A stretch of DNA of 64,000 nt from Mariniblastus sp964414815 (GCA_964414815.1 CAYPXY010000005.1:1-64000), one strand, 5' to 3'; shown: positions 48,231-57,037, counted from the first letter of the stretch. Numbers and translations are program-made. Notes: generated by a model from the sequence alone, not told the origin.

Positions 48231-49508
48231 CTAATACGGATGCTTCTCCGAATGAAAATCGATCAATCGGCCTTGGTGTTCGATTAGCACCTGCTCGAAT
48301 GGAATGCCGACTGTTTTCATCTCTTCCACGATATCTCGTGCTCGCCACTGCATCGGGATCAGCACGATATCGGCAGGGTTCTCTCGCAACACATCTCGGC
48401 TCACGATGGGTTGCCCCATTCCCGGCACATGCGTTCCTGCCTTGGCTGAATCAGAATCGACGACCAGCGGAAAACGGTCCGCATCGACTCCGAAGTAGTT
48501 CATGAACGCTGAGGCCTTGCCGGTACCTCCCCAGATCGCCACGCGTTTTCCGGCTTGGTGCAAATCGGCCAACTGTTGAGCGACGACCTGCTTGGCGGTT
48601 CGTGCCTTGGTTCGGAACTGAGCTGCGGTACTGGCCAGATCCGCCGACGATGACTCTGAACCGAATGCGACGATCGCTGAAATGACTTCGCGGTTGTAGT
48701 TGTGAATCAACATCTGTAACGACGCGTTGGACCGCTGCAGCATTCGCGTAAACGACATCGTTGTAAAATGCGAGTTGTGCTCGTAGTAAAAATCTTCCAC
48801 TCGCCCGGTTTCGAAAACCCGATCAATGCAGGGAACTTCAGTAAACAACAGTGTCTTCGAATGAATCAGATCGGCAGCCAGCGCAATGGCTTGCAAAAAA
48901 CCCAACGGGTTGAGCAAGTGCTCCAGCACATGGCGACTGATCAGCATGTCCGGCCGCAATTCATCCATGTGCCGATCCGGCAAAAACAACTCGCCACGTA
49001 GTTCGACCGAACCTGTTTGTCCGGTCTTTGCGTTCGGATCGAACCCGATATAGCGACCGCTCGGACAGAGTTCGGCAACCGCATGCAGCAAATGACCATC
49101 ACCACAACCAATCTCGATGACCGTTGGGTTCTCTGGCAGATACTCCAGAACCACATCCCGCACGAAACCAAGATGTTTGCTCCACCCTGAGCCGCGGTTG
49201 AACATCAAATTCGGTTGCAGCGAATAGGGAACCTCCTCATACTGAAACCGGGTGTTATACACATGGCCACACAACGCACATCGAACAAACGCCAGCGGCA
49301 ACCGCTTCATGTTCTCGGCTTCGGCGCGGCTCTTGGGCCAGGCAAGTGTTGCCAGCGGTTGGCGATCCTCGTCCAGAAACGGAACCGCCACCTGGTCGCC
49401 ACACGCCGGACAAGCCGAAACCCGAATCGTCTCTGCCATCGACCGCAAGTGGGGCAGGGCGATCGTTGAAACGGCTGAGTGGATGATTTCCGAAGTTGTA
49501 ATCTGCAT
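48231..49508 (-). CDS. Zinc-binding class I SAM-dependent methyltransferase (C-methyltransferase type, about 425 aa)
   Basis: The three parts match the NDP-sugar C-methyltransferase-like architecture: an N-terminal zinc-binding domain with CPACGD (about 32-37) and CALCGH (about 77-82), a Rossmann methyltransferase with motif I VIEIGCGDGHLL (about 129-140), and a C-terminal domain with GGTGKASAFMNYFGV and the ending YLIPMQ-like VLIPMQWRARDIVEEMK. Such enzymes methylate nucleotide-linked sugars, but similar ones act elsewhere. I chose the ATG at 49508; a TTG at 49523 with AAGGA before it would add five residues. It probably forms an operon with the VOC gene. Confidence 0.85.
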   Translation of the reverse strand: MQITTSEIIHSAVSTIALPHLRSMAETIRVSACPACGDQVAVPFLDEDRQPLATLAWPKSRAEAENMKRLPLAFVRCALCGHVYNTRFQYEEVPYSLQPNLMFNRGSGWSKHLGFVRDVVLEYLPENPTVIEIGCGDGHLLHAVAELCPSGRYIGFDPNAKTGQTGSVELRGELFLPDRHMDELRPDMLISRHVLEHLLNPLGFLQAIALAADLIHSKTLLFTEVPCIDRVFETGRVEDFYYEHNSHFTTMSFTRMLQRSNASLQMLIHNYNREVISAIVAFGSESSSADLASTAAQFRTKARTAKQVVAQQLADLHQAGKRVAIWGGTGKASAFMNYFGVDADRFPLVVDSDSAKAGTHVPGMGQPIVSRDVLRENPADIVLIPMQWRARDIVEEMKTVGIPFEQVLIEHQGRLIDFHSEKHPY

Positions 49509-49628
49509 TTTTTGTTCTTTCAAATTTCCTTACAAGTTCCATCGTCCGCTCCCCACCGAATTTATTCGGTGGAATCAAGGATCAAACACGATGGAACTAT
49601 CCTGAAATAACTTCCGCATTTCATCATC

Positions 49629-49680
49629 ACCCGAAGCGTAAGCGAGGGACCGCGTTTCTTCCCTCGCTTACGCTTCGGGT
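49629..49680. repeat. Perfect 21-bp stem-loop (CCCGAAGCGTAAGCGAGGG)
   Basis: The sequence at 49629-49649 is exactly complementary to 49660-49680, with a 10-base loop. It lies between the methyltransferase start and the end of the TPR/glycosyltransferase gene. Translated by chance, the unit gives NPKRKRG..., a peptide frequently seen in spurious planctomycete gene calls, which suggests that this is a common dispersed repeat. Confidence 0.85.
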
Positions 49681-49706
49681 TGTGATTTCCACCAGGCCGC
49701 CGCAGC

Positions 49707-51890
49707 CTATGCTCGCTCAAGCAACCATTCGCGCAGTTCTTCGACAGCGCGATGGTCGTCAAACAGAACAGAATTGGCGGCCAGAATTTGTGATTTCAAC
49801 TGCGTTCGACAAGACTCATCCGAAGCGATCTGGATGGCCTTTGCGACATAGTCTGATAAGCTGCTGGCAATCCAATCGTGAATCCCCATCCTCTGCCAAC
49901 ATGCAGACGTAACCCGACCGCGCATCCACTCGCCCGGCCAAGTCACAGTGGGCGTGCCGACCGACATCGCTTCGTAGGTGGTTGCGCCGCCGCCGAACGG
50001 AAACGGATCGAGCAACACGTCGCAGCAATCGACCAGACTCAGGAAATCGGAGGAACTTTGCGAGGGCAGAAAAATAACCCGATCCGCAACATCCGCAAGT
50101 GAATGACCGAACCGTTGTTTCAGCAGCGTTGTCCAATGCGGCTGGCGACCTTCCAGCAAGACGACTTTTCCTTGCTCGTCAGCTCGCAGAATTTCAGCCA
50201 GCGCATCATCAAATCGTGGATGGAGTTTAAACAGACTTTGCAGACAGCCATACAAATGATCGCTATCCGAAAATCCGAACTCGGACCGCTCCTTCCTCGC
50301 ATGTGGTTTCGGCCGCGAGTAGAAAACGGGCAGTGATTCGAATCGCCAAAGTGTTTCGCTGTAGTGCTCGTCGGCGGATTCGCTCTCAAGCCACCGGCTG
50401 GAAATGAAATCGCTCATCGCCGGAATTCCGCTGGTGACAGGAATGCCCCACGAAGTACACTGCACCGGGGCTGCTTTGCAGAATGGCAAGAAATAACTGA
50501 ACGCGTCGGCGCCCGGCTCGAAATGAAACAGAACGTCGATCTGAGCAGCCTGAATCGCCAGCGCCGCGGGCAGCAACTCCTTGCCGATCACCACGTAGCC
50601 GACACTCGGCGAAACGGGATACGCTGCCAACTCGCGACGACTCGCCTCGGAACCGACGACCGAAACTTTCAGATCCTCACTGGGAAGGTGCTGTAAAAAC
50701 CCGCCCATGAATCGCCAAAATACCGGCACGTGGCGATCGGCAACGACAAATCCCACATGCGAAATTCCCTGTCGCGGAATCGGATCGACCGACGGAATTT
50801 GCGATGAAAACAGCGATGCCCATTTTGATTTGAGCGTTCGATCATTTTCACCGTGATAGGGAAGATAGTAAGGAGGCGCCAAACCGCTCGCTCCCCATTC
50901 CTTGTCATCAAGGTCAAGCGACTGATCTTGAAACACTTCGAGCACACGATCAAGCCGCGAACGATATTGAGCGATCTCTTCGCAAGATTGCGGAATGACG
51001 GGACAAACTGTTTCCGCTCGAAGCAGGCGAAATGACTGGCCGGATTTCTCAACGGCTTGCTGGAAACAGAGTTTGGCTTCGTCGATAGTTCCCTGTTCGG
51101 CAAGCAGTTCTCCCAAATTGTTCCACGTCTTCACTGAGTTCGGCTGAAGCAGCAACGACTGGTGGTAGAGCTCAATGGCTTCGGCAGTATTTTTCTTTCT
51201 CGCTTCGACGACGGCCAGGTTGGTGTATCCTTCGAACAGTTCAGGATTCAATTGGAGCGCACGGCGAAGGTCGGATTCTGCGCTCACCAAGTCCGTATCG
51301 ATCAGCAGGGCGGCGCGATTGCAGAGCACCTGCGCGTTGTTCGGCTCAAGTTCGAGCGCGGCCGAGTAGTGGTGCAGGGCGGCTGCGGTGTCGCCTTTGG
51401 CTTTCAACGCATTGGCCAGATTGTTGATGGCCAGCGTCAGCCTGGGGTTAAGCTGTAACGCTTTCTGGAATGCCTCGATCGCTGCAACGACGTCGCCCAT
51501 CGCAAGCCGTGCCGTTCCAAGATTGAGATAAAAATCGGCAACGTCAGGCTGATGTTCGATGGCGGCAGAAATCAACTCAATCGCTGTCGAATGATCCCCG
51601 GCCTGATGCGCAATCACGCCGAGCAGATGAAGGGCGTCGGGGTTCTGCGGATCGAGCTGCAGTACTTCATGGTAAAGCTGCGTCGCGCCGGCCCATTGGC
51701 TGGCCTGATGTTTCTGGACGGCGGATTGCAAGAGCTTGGCAACCTTCGCCGGCATGTCTGCTGACGTCTCCCCAGAATCATCCCCTGAACGATATGACTC
51801 GGCGGTCAGGACACCCACATCGTTCGCTGCTCCGTTACGGGCACCCTTTAATTTCCTGCGACGCGTCGGTTTTTTCTTTGGTCCTGCCAT
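49707..51890 (-). CDS. TPR protein with O-GlcNAc-transferase-like C-terminal domain (727 aa)
   Basis: The first 30 residues are basic (MAGPKKKPTRRRKLKG). Residues about 55-310 form at least seven TPRs (LHLLGVIAHQAGDHSTAIELISAA, LYHEVLQLDPQNPDAL). The C-terminal half (about 380-727) resembles the SPINDLY/OGT (GT41) region found in bacterial TPR glycosyltransferases: HVGFVVADRHVPVFWRFMGG, VQCTSWGIPVTSGIPAMSDF, LYGCLQSLFKLHPRFDDALAEIL, and LLDPFPFGGGATTYEAMSVGTPTVTWPG. It may glycosylate proteins or surface glycans. The ATG at 51890 is chosen over an upstream in-frame start at 51986. Confidence 0.85.
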   Translation of the reverse strand: MAGPKKKPTRRRKLKGARNGAANDVGVLTAESYRSGDDSGETSADMPAKVAKLLQSAVQKHQASQWAGATQLYHEVLQLDPQNPDALHLLGVIAHQAGDHSTAIELISAAIEHQPDVADFYLNLGTARLAMGDVVAAIEAFQKALQLNPRLTLAINNLANALKAKGDTAAALHHYSAALELEPNNAQVLCNRAALLIDTDLVSAESDLRRALQLNPELFEGYTNLAVVEARKKNTAEAIELYHQSLLLQPNSVKTWNNLGELLAEQGTIDEAKLCFQQAVEKSGQSFRLLRAETVCPVIPQSCEEIAQYRSRLDRVLEVFQDQSLDLDDKEWGASGLAPPYYLPYHGENDRTLKSKWASLFSSQIPSVDPIPRQGISHVGFVVADRHVPVFWRFMGGFLQHLPSEDLKVSVVGSEASRRELAAYPVSPSVGYVVIGKELLPAALAIQAAQIDVLFHFEPGADAFSYFLPFCKAAPVQCTSWGIPVTSGIPAMSDFISSRWLESESADEHYSETLWRFESLPVFYSRPKPHARKERSEFGFSDSDHLYGCLQSLFKLHPRFDDALAEILRADEQGKVVLLEGRQPHWTTLLKQRFGHSLADVADRVIFLPSQSSSDFLSLVDCCDVLLDPFPFGGGATTYEAMSVGTPTVTWPGEWMRGRVTSACWQRMGIHDWIASSLSDYVAKAIQIASDESCRTQLKSQILAANSVLFDDHRAVEELREWLLERA

Positions 51891-52109
51891 ACCGAAAATT
51901 ATCGACGCTTTCGAACGGTTCCTTGCTCTAAGTCTGGAATGCTCGAAGGTTACAAGCCAAATCCCATTAGTAGAGTTGACAGCCAAAGGCTGTTTTGTTA
52001 GAATTTTAACTATTTGAAATTGACGTATATCAATTTAATGAACGTTTCGATTATTGTCGTGAACATTCATGCTTCGTGAAAGCAAATGCAAAACTTCACG
52101 GAGTGATGG

Positions 52110-52369
52110 AACGTTTAGCCGCAAGCCGAAGCCGACCACCATTCGTTTGAAACAAACATGGAAAGTAGGTCGAACTATGGTTGAAGCTGAAAGATCGAAA
52201 AATAGTCGGCGCAGGCGCGACGGTAGGGTGCAATCTCCCTATTCAACCTGCCTGCCAATAAAATACCTGCAACCCGATGCACCGCGCGCCTTTGGGGGTT
52301 GCCGAAAAATGATTTCGGTGTGGCAGTGTGTTTTTGTCGGCAACCCCTGACGGCTTGCGGCTAAACGTT
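52110..52369 (+). mobile_element. MITE-like repeat, copy C (intact)
   Basis: The best-preserved copy, 260 bp. Perfect 19-bp terminal inverted repeats (AACGTTTAGCCGCAAGCCG at 52110-52128; complement at 52351-52369) bound it. A subterminal hairpin (GGGGTTGCCGA with its complement TCGGCAACCCC) lies about 30 bp inside the right end. The rest of the 734-bp gap between the glycosyltransferase and the gene at 52625 (51891-52109 and 52370-52624) is AT-richer on the left and shows no other feature. Confidence 0.85.
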
Positions 52370-52624
52370 TTCGCTCGTCGTGAACGGTTACTCGGCAATA
52401 GGGCAAGCGTTCTGCAAGCATCTTGTCAGAGGCACCTATACCTCAATTTTGCCCGGTCTCGCACAGCCCGGCTTCTTACCACCTCCTCGATCCCAACCTT
52501 AGCTTGACTCGGATTCAGTAAACCGATATATCCCTCTTTCGGTCATACAGGGAGCGGAAGCCAGCTCGTCGTGCGACCACTCCCAACCAATGGCACTTAC
52601 TAATTGCAGGAGGCAATCGGTTCC

Positions 52625-54373
52625 ATGTCCGCTTTCTACTTGATCACGCGTATCGCTGTCCAAAATTTGCCGAACCTCCGCAGCTTTCCCCACCCAGGCC
52701 TACTGACCGGAATCTTGCTGGGATTCGTCATCCTTCTGTCCGCACAACATTTCGTCGTCGCGCAAACGACGGCGGAGAACACTTCGAGTGAAGCAACTTC
52801 AGCGGACACCTCATCGCCGCTGAAAAATCAAACCACCATCGCCGACTCAGTCAGCGCAACCACAGACGATCACGACCTCGCCAATCGAACTCAATACCGC
52901 GGCCAAGTGGTCGACGCAGACGGCAACCCCGCCGCAAACTGTATTGTCAGCGTCACGTATTGGTCGCCAAGCTGTGGACAACGCCAGACCAAATCAACGA
53001 CCACCGATGGGAACGGCAATTTCCGTATCCTGTTCGAACTACTTCCAAGTGAGTGGTACTCCACCCCCCGCATCCAGGCCACCAATTCCACCCGAACACA
53101 AATGGCGTATTATCGGTTCCCAGAGGAAGAAGCCGAACTTGCGGATCTCCATATCAAGATGCGGCTTTCACCCACCAAGGCCGTGCGACTCAAAGCCGTC
53201 GATGCAAAAGGCGACCCGATTGTGGATGCTCATGCAGGGATTGAACTGGAGCATCCGCATACTCTCTCAGGCATCATGACGGATGAAAGCGGCATCGCTC
53301 AATTCGAAATTCCCGAAACGGAACATGTTAAAGCGTTCGTGGCATGGAAGGACGACCTGGGCATGGGCTATCGAAGCCGTGACTGGCAAACCCGATTGAG
53401 CTTGGGCAGTTCATTCGTTGCATCGGAACCTGGGGATGGCATCGATGAAACCGTAACGCTCAAAAAGGCAAACCGGGTTGCCGTAACCGTCGTCGATGAA
53501 GATCAGAATCCCATCCCGGGGATCCCGGTGTATCCGACACGATTGGGACTTGGCGGTTGGCTCAGCGGCGACACTTCCGTATACCTGGGTAGCTTTCTTG
53601 AGTGCTTTGTTGAGCACACCGATGAACGAGGTGTCGCGACCTTTGCCTGGATTCCCACTTGGGCCAAGAAATCCATTGAGTTCTATCCTTTCTCAATGGA
53701 CCATTCGAGCTATGGAGGAAAATACGATCCGAAGAGCAACACCGACGCGTTCACCATCGTACTCCGAAAGAAAGTACCAGTTCGCGGTCAAGTCCTCGAT
53801 GCGGAAGGCTCCCCTGTGCAGGGAATCCAGGTCCATGCCCAAGGAGCCGGTGTCTCGCATCGGGGACAGCAGAACAGGATGTGGATACATCATGAGTTTA
53901 CCATTACTGACGAGCAGGGCGCCTACGAATTGCGGGTGCCGCCGAACAACACCTATCTGGTCACGGCCTACAAAAATGAATGGGCATCGGCTCCTCATGC
54001 GGGTTTGGCTGCTCGCGGCAATCAGCCCATCGAAGAAAGAAACTTTACACTTCGACCGGCAACACGCGTTTTCGGCAAGTTCATTCATGGGCGAACCCAG
54101 CAGCCCATGGCCAACCAATGTCTGGCTTTCAGGCAATACGGACAAGACATCAGTAGGTTGGAAGGTGAACAGCTACCCAATCCAGACAACATGCAGATCA
54201 ACGGACCGCCGATCGTTGAGTCTTACCTCTATACCAATCAGGAAGGAGAGTTTGAAATCTATTTGGGAGACGGCAGCTTCACCCTCAGTTCATCGGATCA
54301 ATTCGAAATGAAGAAATTCGAAATCTCGGGCGAGGAGGAAATCGAGCTACAGCTGAAAACCCCTGGCCGATGA
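52625..54373 (+). CDS. Secreted carboxypeptidase-regulatory-like repeat protein (582 aa)
   Basis: Start is the ATG at 52625 with AGGAGG at 52608-52613, 11 bases upstream. An N-terminal hydrophobic segment (LLTGILLGFVILLSAQHFVVAQ at about 24-45) exports it. Ig-like modules follow: YRGQVVDADGNPAANCIVSV, AVDAKGDPIVDAHAGIEL, VTVVDEDQNPIPGIPVYP, VRGQVLDAEGSPVQGIQVHAQG and RVFGKFIHGRTQQPMANQC. It resembles the N-terminal half of the 1151-aa protein at the other end of the window. No catalytic motif. A weak Tat-like or lipobox signal is not seen. Role at the cell surface is inference. Confidence 0.82.
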   Translation: MSAFYLITRIAVQNLPNLRSFPHPGLLTGILLGFVILLSAQHFVVAQTTAENTSSEATSADTSSPLKNQTTIADSVSATTDDHDLANRTQYRGQVVDADGNPAANCIVSVTYWSPSCGQRQTKSTTTDGNGNFRILFELLPSEWYSTPRIQATNSTRTQMAYYRFPEEEAELADLHIKMRLSPTKAVRLKAVDAKGDPIVDAHAGIELEHPHTLSGIMTDESGIAQFEIPETEHVKAFVAWKDDLGMGYRSRDWQTRLSLGSSFVASEPGDGIDETVTLKKANRVAVTVVDEDQNPIPGIPVYPTRLGLGGWLSGDTSVYLGSFLECFVEHTDERGVATFAWIPTWAKKSIEFYPFSMDHSSYGGKYDPKSNTDAFTIVLRKKVPVRGQVLDAEGSPVQGIQVHAQGAGVSHRGQQNRMWIHHEFTITDEQGAYELRVPPNNTYLVTAYKNEWASAPHAGLAARGNQPIEERNFTLRPATRVFGKFIHGRTQQPMANQCLAFRQYGQDISRLEGEQLPNPDNMQINGPPIVESYLYTNQEGEFEIYLGDGSFTLSSSDQFEMKKFEISGEEEIELQLKTPGR

Positions 54374-54380
54374 TCCTTGC

Positions 54381-54425
54381 TTTAGGCGACCGGCGGGGAA
54401 ACGTTTACCCAAGTTTGCCCCAGGC
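54381..54425. repeat. Degenerate relative of the E hairpin repeat
   Basis: GGCGACCGGCGGGGAAA and GTTTACCCAAGTTTG resemble the outer blocks of the E repeats (GGCGACCGGCAGGGAAA; complement of CTTGGGTAAACTT). The central hairpin is gone. It lies right at the left edge of the accessory island, in front of the broken AAA+ gene. Confidence 0.45.
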
Positions 54426-54460
54426 TGCCCTGCCAAAGTCCTTCAGGCTTCTGTCTGCGC

Positions 54461-55087
54461 GTGTTCTTGGAAAGTCTGATTCGTAGCAATCCTTACTATG
54501 CTGAGAAGCGCTGTGAAGCCATCAGACTTTTGAAGGCATATGACGCGAAATCGCAAACTTCACACGCGGTCCATGCTGCTTCAATTCTTAATCGCCTGGC
54601 AAATCTCGCCGCAAAAGCGGACGGCTTGATAACTGAAGCTGAGCAAGATGCATTGGACGAAATTACAGAAATGCTGGATGCCGCTTTAGGCAAGTCCCAA
54701 AACACAAAACAATCTGGAGTTATTCAAACTCAGTCGCATCGACCTATCGAAACGCTTCTGGACGAACTCCAGTCCTTGCCCGGACTTCATGACGTCAAAA
54801 GGGAAGTCGATTCATTGGTTGCCTTTTTGCGCGTGCAGGGAATGAAGCGCGATCGCGGGATGCAGGGCGGTCAAGTTAGCCGACATCTGATTTTTTACGG
54901 CAATCCAGGAACAGGAAAAACCACCGTTGCAAGGTGGTTGGCTGAAATCTACTCGGCACTGGGCTATCTGAGCAAAGGACATCTCGTCGAAACAGACCGC
55001 TCTGGACTCGTCGGCGGGTACGTTGGCCAAACCGCGATCAAGACTCGCCAAGTCGCTGAAAGTGTTTGCGGATTATGTCGTAGTTGA
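54461..55087 (+). pseudogene. Truncated AAA+ ATPase (TerB-like domain plus Walker A half)
   Basis: The product is the 5' part of a CbbX/SpoVK-type AAA+ gene. An N-terminal helical TerB-like segment (LANLAAKADGLITEAEQDALDEITEML at about 45-72, in pieces) is followed by the ATPase start: LPGLHDVKREVDSLVAFL, Walker A GNPGTGKTT (about 149-157), and HLVETDRSGLVGGYVGQTAIKTRQV. The family sequence should continue to a Walker B with an acidic DEA motif, but the frame ends nine residues later (AESVCGLCRS). The C-terminal half of the ATPase is not found downstream; a VapBC-type module begins 30 bp later. The protein could not hydrolyse ATP normally. Confidence 0.8.
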
Positions 55088-55119
55088 ACGGTTGACTGTA
55101 CCAGCCTATAATCGGGGGT

Positions 55120-55350
55120 ATGAATATTCTTGGGCAAGTTCGAAATGGCGTAGTGGTACTGGAAGGCGGAACCGTGCTGCCTGAAGGGAGTATGGTTATC
55201 GTGATCTTGAGTGGCAAACCAAGGATTCGAACCGCCAAGAATCCGAAACGCGTCGAGTTTCCTCTCGTTCGCTCTAGCTCGCCCGGTAGCGTTCATCTCA
55301 CCAACGAGAAGATCGCCCAATTACTGGATGAGGAAGATGTATCTTCCTGA
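55120..55350 (+). CDS. Antitoxin of a VapBC-type module (AF2212/DUF104-like, 76 aa)
   Basis: The N-terminal half GQVRNGVVVLEGGTVLPEGSMVIV has the pattern (V-x-NGVV-L-x-G-x-LPEG) of small antitoxins with an AbrB-like or DUF104-like barrel. The C-terminal half, ending LTNEKIAQLLDEEDVSS, is the likely toxin-wrapping tail. Its end overlaps the start of the PIN toxin by 14 bp, which is the usual arrangement. It would neutralise the toxin and repress the operon. No operator can be read with confidence upstream, where the broken AAA+ gene ends. Confidence 0.75.
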   Translation: MNILGQVRNGVVVLEGGTVLPEGSMVIVILSGKPRIRTAKNPKRVEFPLVRSSSPGSVHLTNEKIAQLLDEEDVSS

Positions 55351-55759
55351 CATTAACTTTTGGTTGGCACTCGTTTTTCAATCACATCGCCATCACCCTG
55401 CCGCCAACGCCTGGATGCAAGAGGCATCGCCACAAAGTTGCTGCCTCTGCCGAGTGTCTCAAATGGGATTCCTCCGGCTGGCAACAAATCGAACAATATT
55501 TGCAGATGACGCATTACCTATGAGTGAGGCGTGGCAAGCTTATGACGAATTGCTGACCGATCATCGCATCGTATTCGCAGAAGAGCCTGGCGATATCGAA
55601 ATAGCATGGCGAAAACTGACGCAACTACTGACGCATTCGACCAATGTCTGGAACGACGCCTATCTAGCTGCTTTTGCGCAAACGGCTCACCTTGAAATAG
55701 TGACATTTGATCGAGGATTCGTTCAATTTGCGAACTTGAAATTCACACTACTCAAGTAA
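55337..55759 (+). CDS. PIN-domain ribonuclease toxin (VapC-like, 140 aa)
   Basis: Begins MYLPDINFWLALVF, the first acidic residue of a PIN domain being Asp4. The middle RVSQMGFLRLATN and the late acidic positions WNDAYLAAFA and IVTFDRGF provide the other metal ligands. VapC-type toxins cut tRNA or rRNA; the target is unknown here. Starts at 55328 or 55337 are possible; I take 55337 because AGGAAG precedes it and the family begins at the Asp-containing strand. It is the intact toxin of the pair with 55120. Confidence 0.88.
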   Translation: MYLPDINFWLALVFQSHRHHPAANAWMQEASPQSCCLCRVSQMGFLRLATNRTIFADDALPMSEAWQAYDELLTDHRIVFAEEPGDIEIAWRKLTQLLTHSTNVWNDAYLAAFAQTAHLEIVTFDRGFVQFANLKFTLLK

Positions 55760-55846
55760 TCAACTACATTCTGTGTCGACCTGAAAGGTAAAGTAGTCGC
55801 TTCATTTGCTGCTTTGGCGGCACAAAACCATACAACGATCTAATAA

Positions 55847-55880
55847 ACCATAGTGGTGTCAAGGCATGCGCACTCCATAC
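55847..55880. repeat. Isolated unit of the CCATAG...GCACTCCA hairpin family
   Basis: ACCATAGTGGTGTCAAGGCA followed by TGCGCACTCCATAC matches the frame of the hairpin units at 27887-28067 and the ends of the element at 403-510. It is a single, partly decayed unit, lying directly before the primase fragment. Confidence 0.55.
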
Positions 55881-55917
55881 CGGCTACAATCATGGGTGTC
55901 AGAAAGCAGTGACCTCG

Positions 55918-56616
55918 ATGAGCCTCTCACACCATTGCGTCGATCAGCACTCTCCGCCCACATCCAAAATTGCGTTGTTTCGCAGTTTGTTTCGAGGACG
56001 GGATGACGTTTACGCTCGGCGGTTCGAGAATTTGAGGACCCGTAAATCGGGGTACTCACCGGCCTGCGCGAATGAATGGGTGCGAGGTGTTTGCGAAAAG
56101 CCACGAATCAAATGTGCCACTTGCCCTCATCAACGGTTTCTTCCCGTTTCCGATGAAGTGGTTCGTTGCCATCTGTCAGGCAGCGATGAATTGGGTCGCG
56201 ATTTTGTGATGGGAATTTATCCGCTGCTTCGAGATGAGACTTGCTTCTTTCTGGCGGTCGATCTGGATAAGGAAGACTGGAAAGCCGATGCGCGGGCGAT
56301 GCTGGAAACCTGTCACCGGCTTGAATTGCCAGTGGCTTTGGAACGCTCGCGAAGCGGCAATGGAGCTCATCTCTGGCTGTTCTTTGCCGAAGCGATTCCG
56401 GCAAACCTGGCGAGGAAACTTGGCGCTCACCTGCTGACCGAAACGATGGAACAAAGACCCGACATCGGCCTGGACTCGTATGACCGCTTCTTTCCGAATC
56501 AAGATACATTGCCGCAAGGAGGTCTCGGTAACTTGATCGCCGCGCCTTTGCAGAAAGCATCTCGCGATCGCGGACAGCCAACTTACAGAACTCTTCTCGC
56601 GAGCCACACATTCTGA
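55918..56616 (+). pseudogene. N-terminal fragment of a TOTE-type conflict-system primase (AEP domain)
   Basis: The sequence follows the archaeo-eukaryotic primase domain of TOTE conflict systems closely: KIALFRSLFRGRDDVYARRFEN, GYSPACANEWVRGVCEKPRI, CATCPHQRFLPVSDEVVRCHL, VDLDKEDWKADARAMLETCH, SRSGNGAHLWLFF and LDSYDRFFPNQDTLPQGGLGNLIAAPLQK. The catalytic Asp pair in AVDLDKED and the His in GAHLW are present. After residue about 215 the family sequence stops and the frame ends in unrelated residues (YRTLLASHTF). The helicase centre normally following is absent, and a C-terminal piece of the same kind of gene lies just downstream in another frame, so this is a deletion remnant. Confidence 0.82.
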
Positions 56617-56635
56617 CGGTGTCCTTTCGGCTCCC

Positions 56636-57037
56636 GTGAGGCAGACCCTTGTGGACTCCACTCCAGATTGCCAGGAACCACCAGACAAAATCCCTATGGC
56701 CCGCAGTGCCACAGAGGCTTTTCTTTTCAGGCGTTTACAAACCCTATCGTCGACCGCCGGGCGATTCCAATTGAATACCGCGTTGCCCATTTCCTTTGAT
56801 GGCAACGGCAGCATGGAAGTTGACTTTCTCGATGCGGAAGCCAAATTGGTCATCGAGATCGACGGCCCGCAACACCTGGCAAGCCCTGAAGCCTATCGTC
56901 GCGACCGCCGCAAAGACATGCTATTGCAGGAACACGGCTATTTTGTGCTGCGTTTTCTAGCCTAAGACGTCGGCAAACATCTTGATGATATTCTTGATAC
57001 CGTTTTGCGAACGTTGACGCACCGCAGTGGCAGGTAA
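56636..57037 (+). pseudogene. DUF559 (Vsr-like) endonuclease fragment with in-frame stop
   Basis: A C-terminal nuclease domain as found at the end of TOTE-type proteins: KIPMARSATEAFLFRRLQ, the catalytic stretch SMEVDFLDAEAKLVIEIDGPQHL and YRRDRRKDMLLQEHGYFVLRFLA. At 56963 a TAA stops the frame. Read through, the next codons give DVGKHLDDILDTVLRTL, the family continuation, ending at 57035-57037. The stop probably replaced a GAA (Glu). The upstream frame is shifted by one from the primase fragment. Together the two fragments look like the ends of one gene whose middle was deleted. The shortened nuclease keeps its catalytic residues, so weak activity cannot be excluded. Confidence 0.8.

Noticed and set aside
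49707..51890. Prophage or transposon cargo reading for the TPR/glycosyltransferase gene
   Set aside because: No integrase, transposase or flanking repeats that would define an element; gene has normal length and composition.
52110..52369. Small protein encoded by the MITE-like repeat
   Set aside because: The frames in the three copies are not conserved and are interrupted; the conservation is at the DNA level and in both arms of hairpins.
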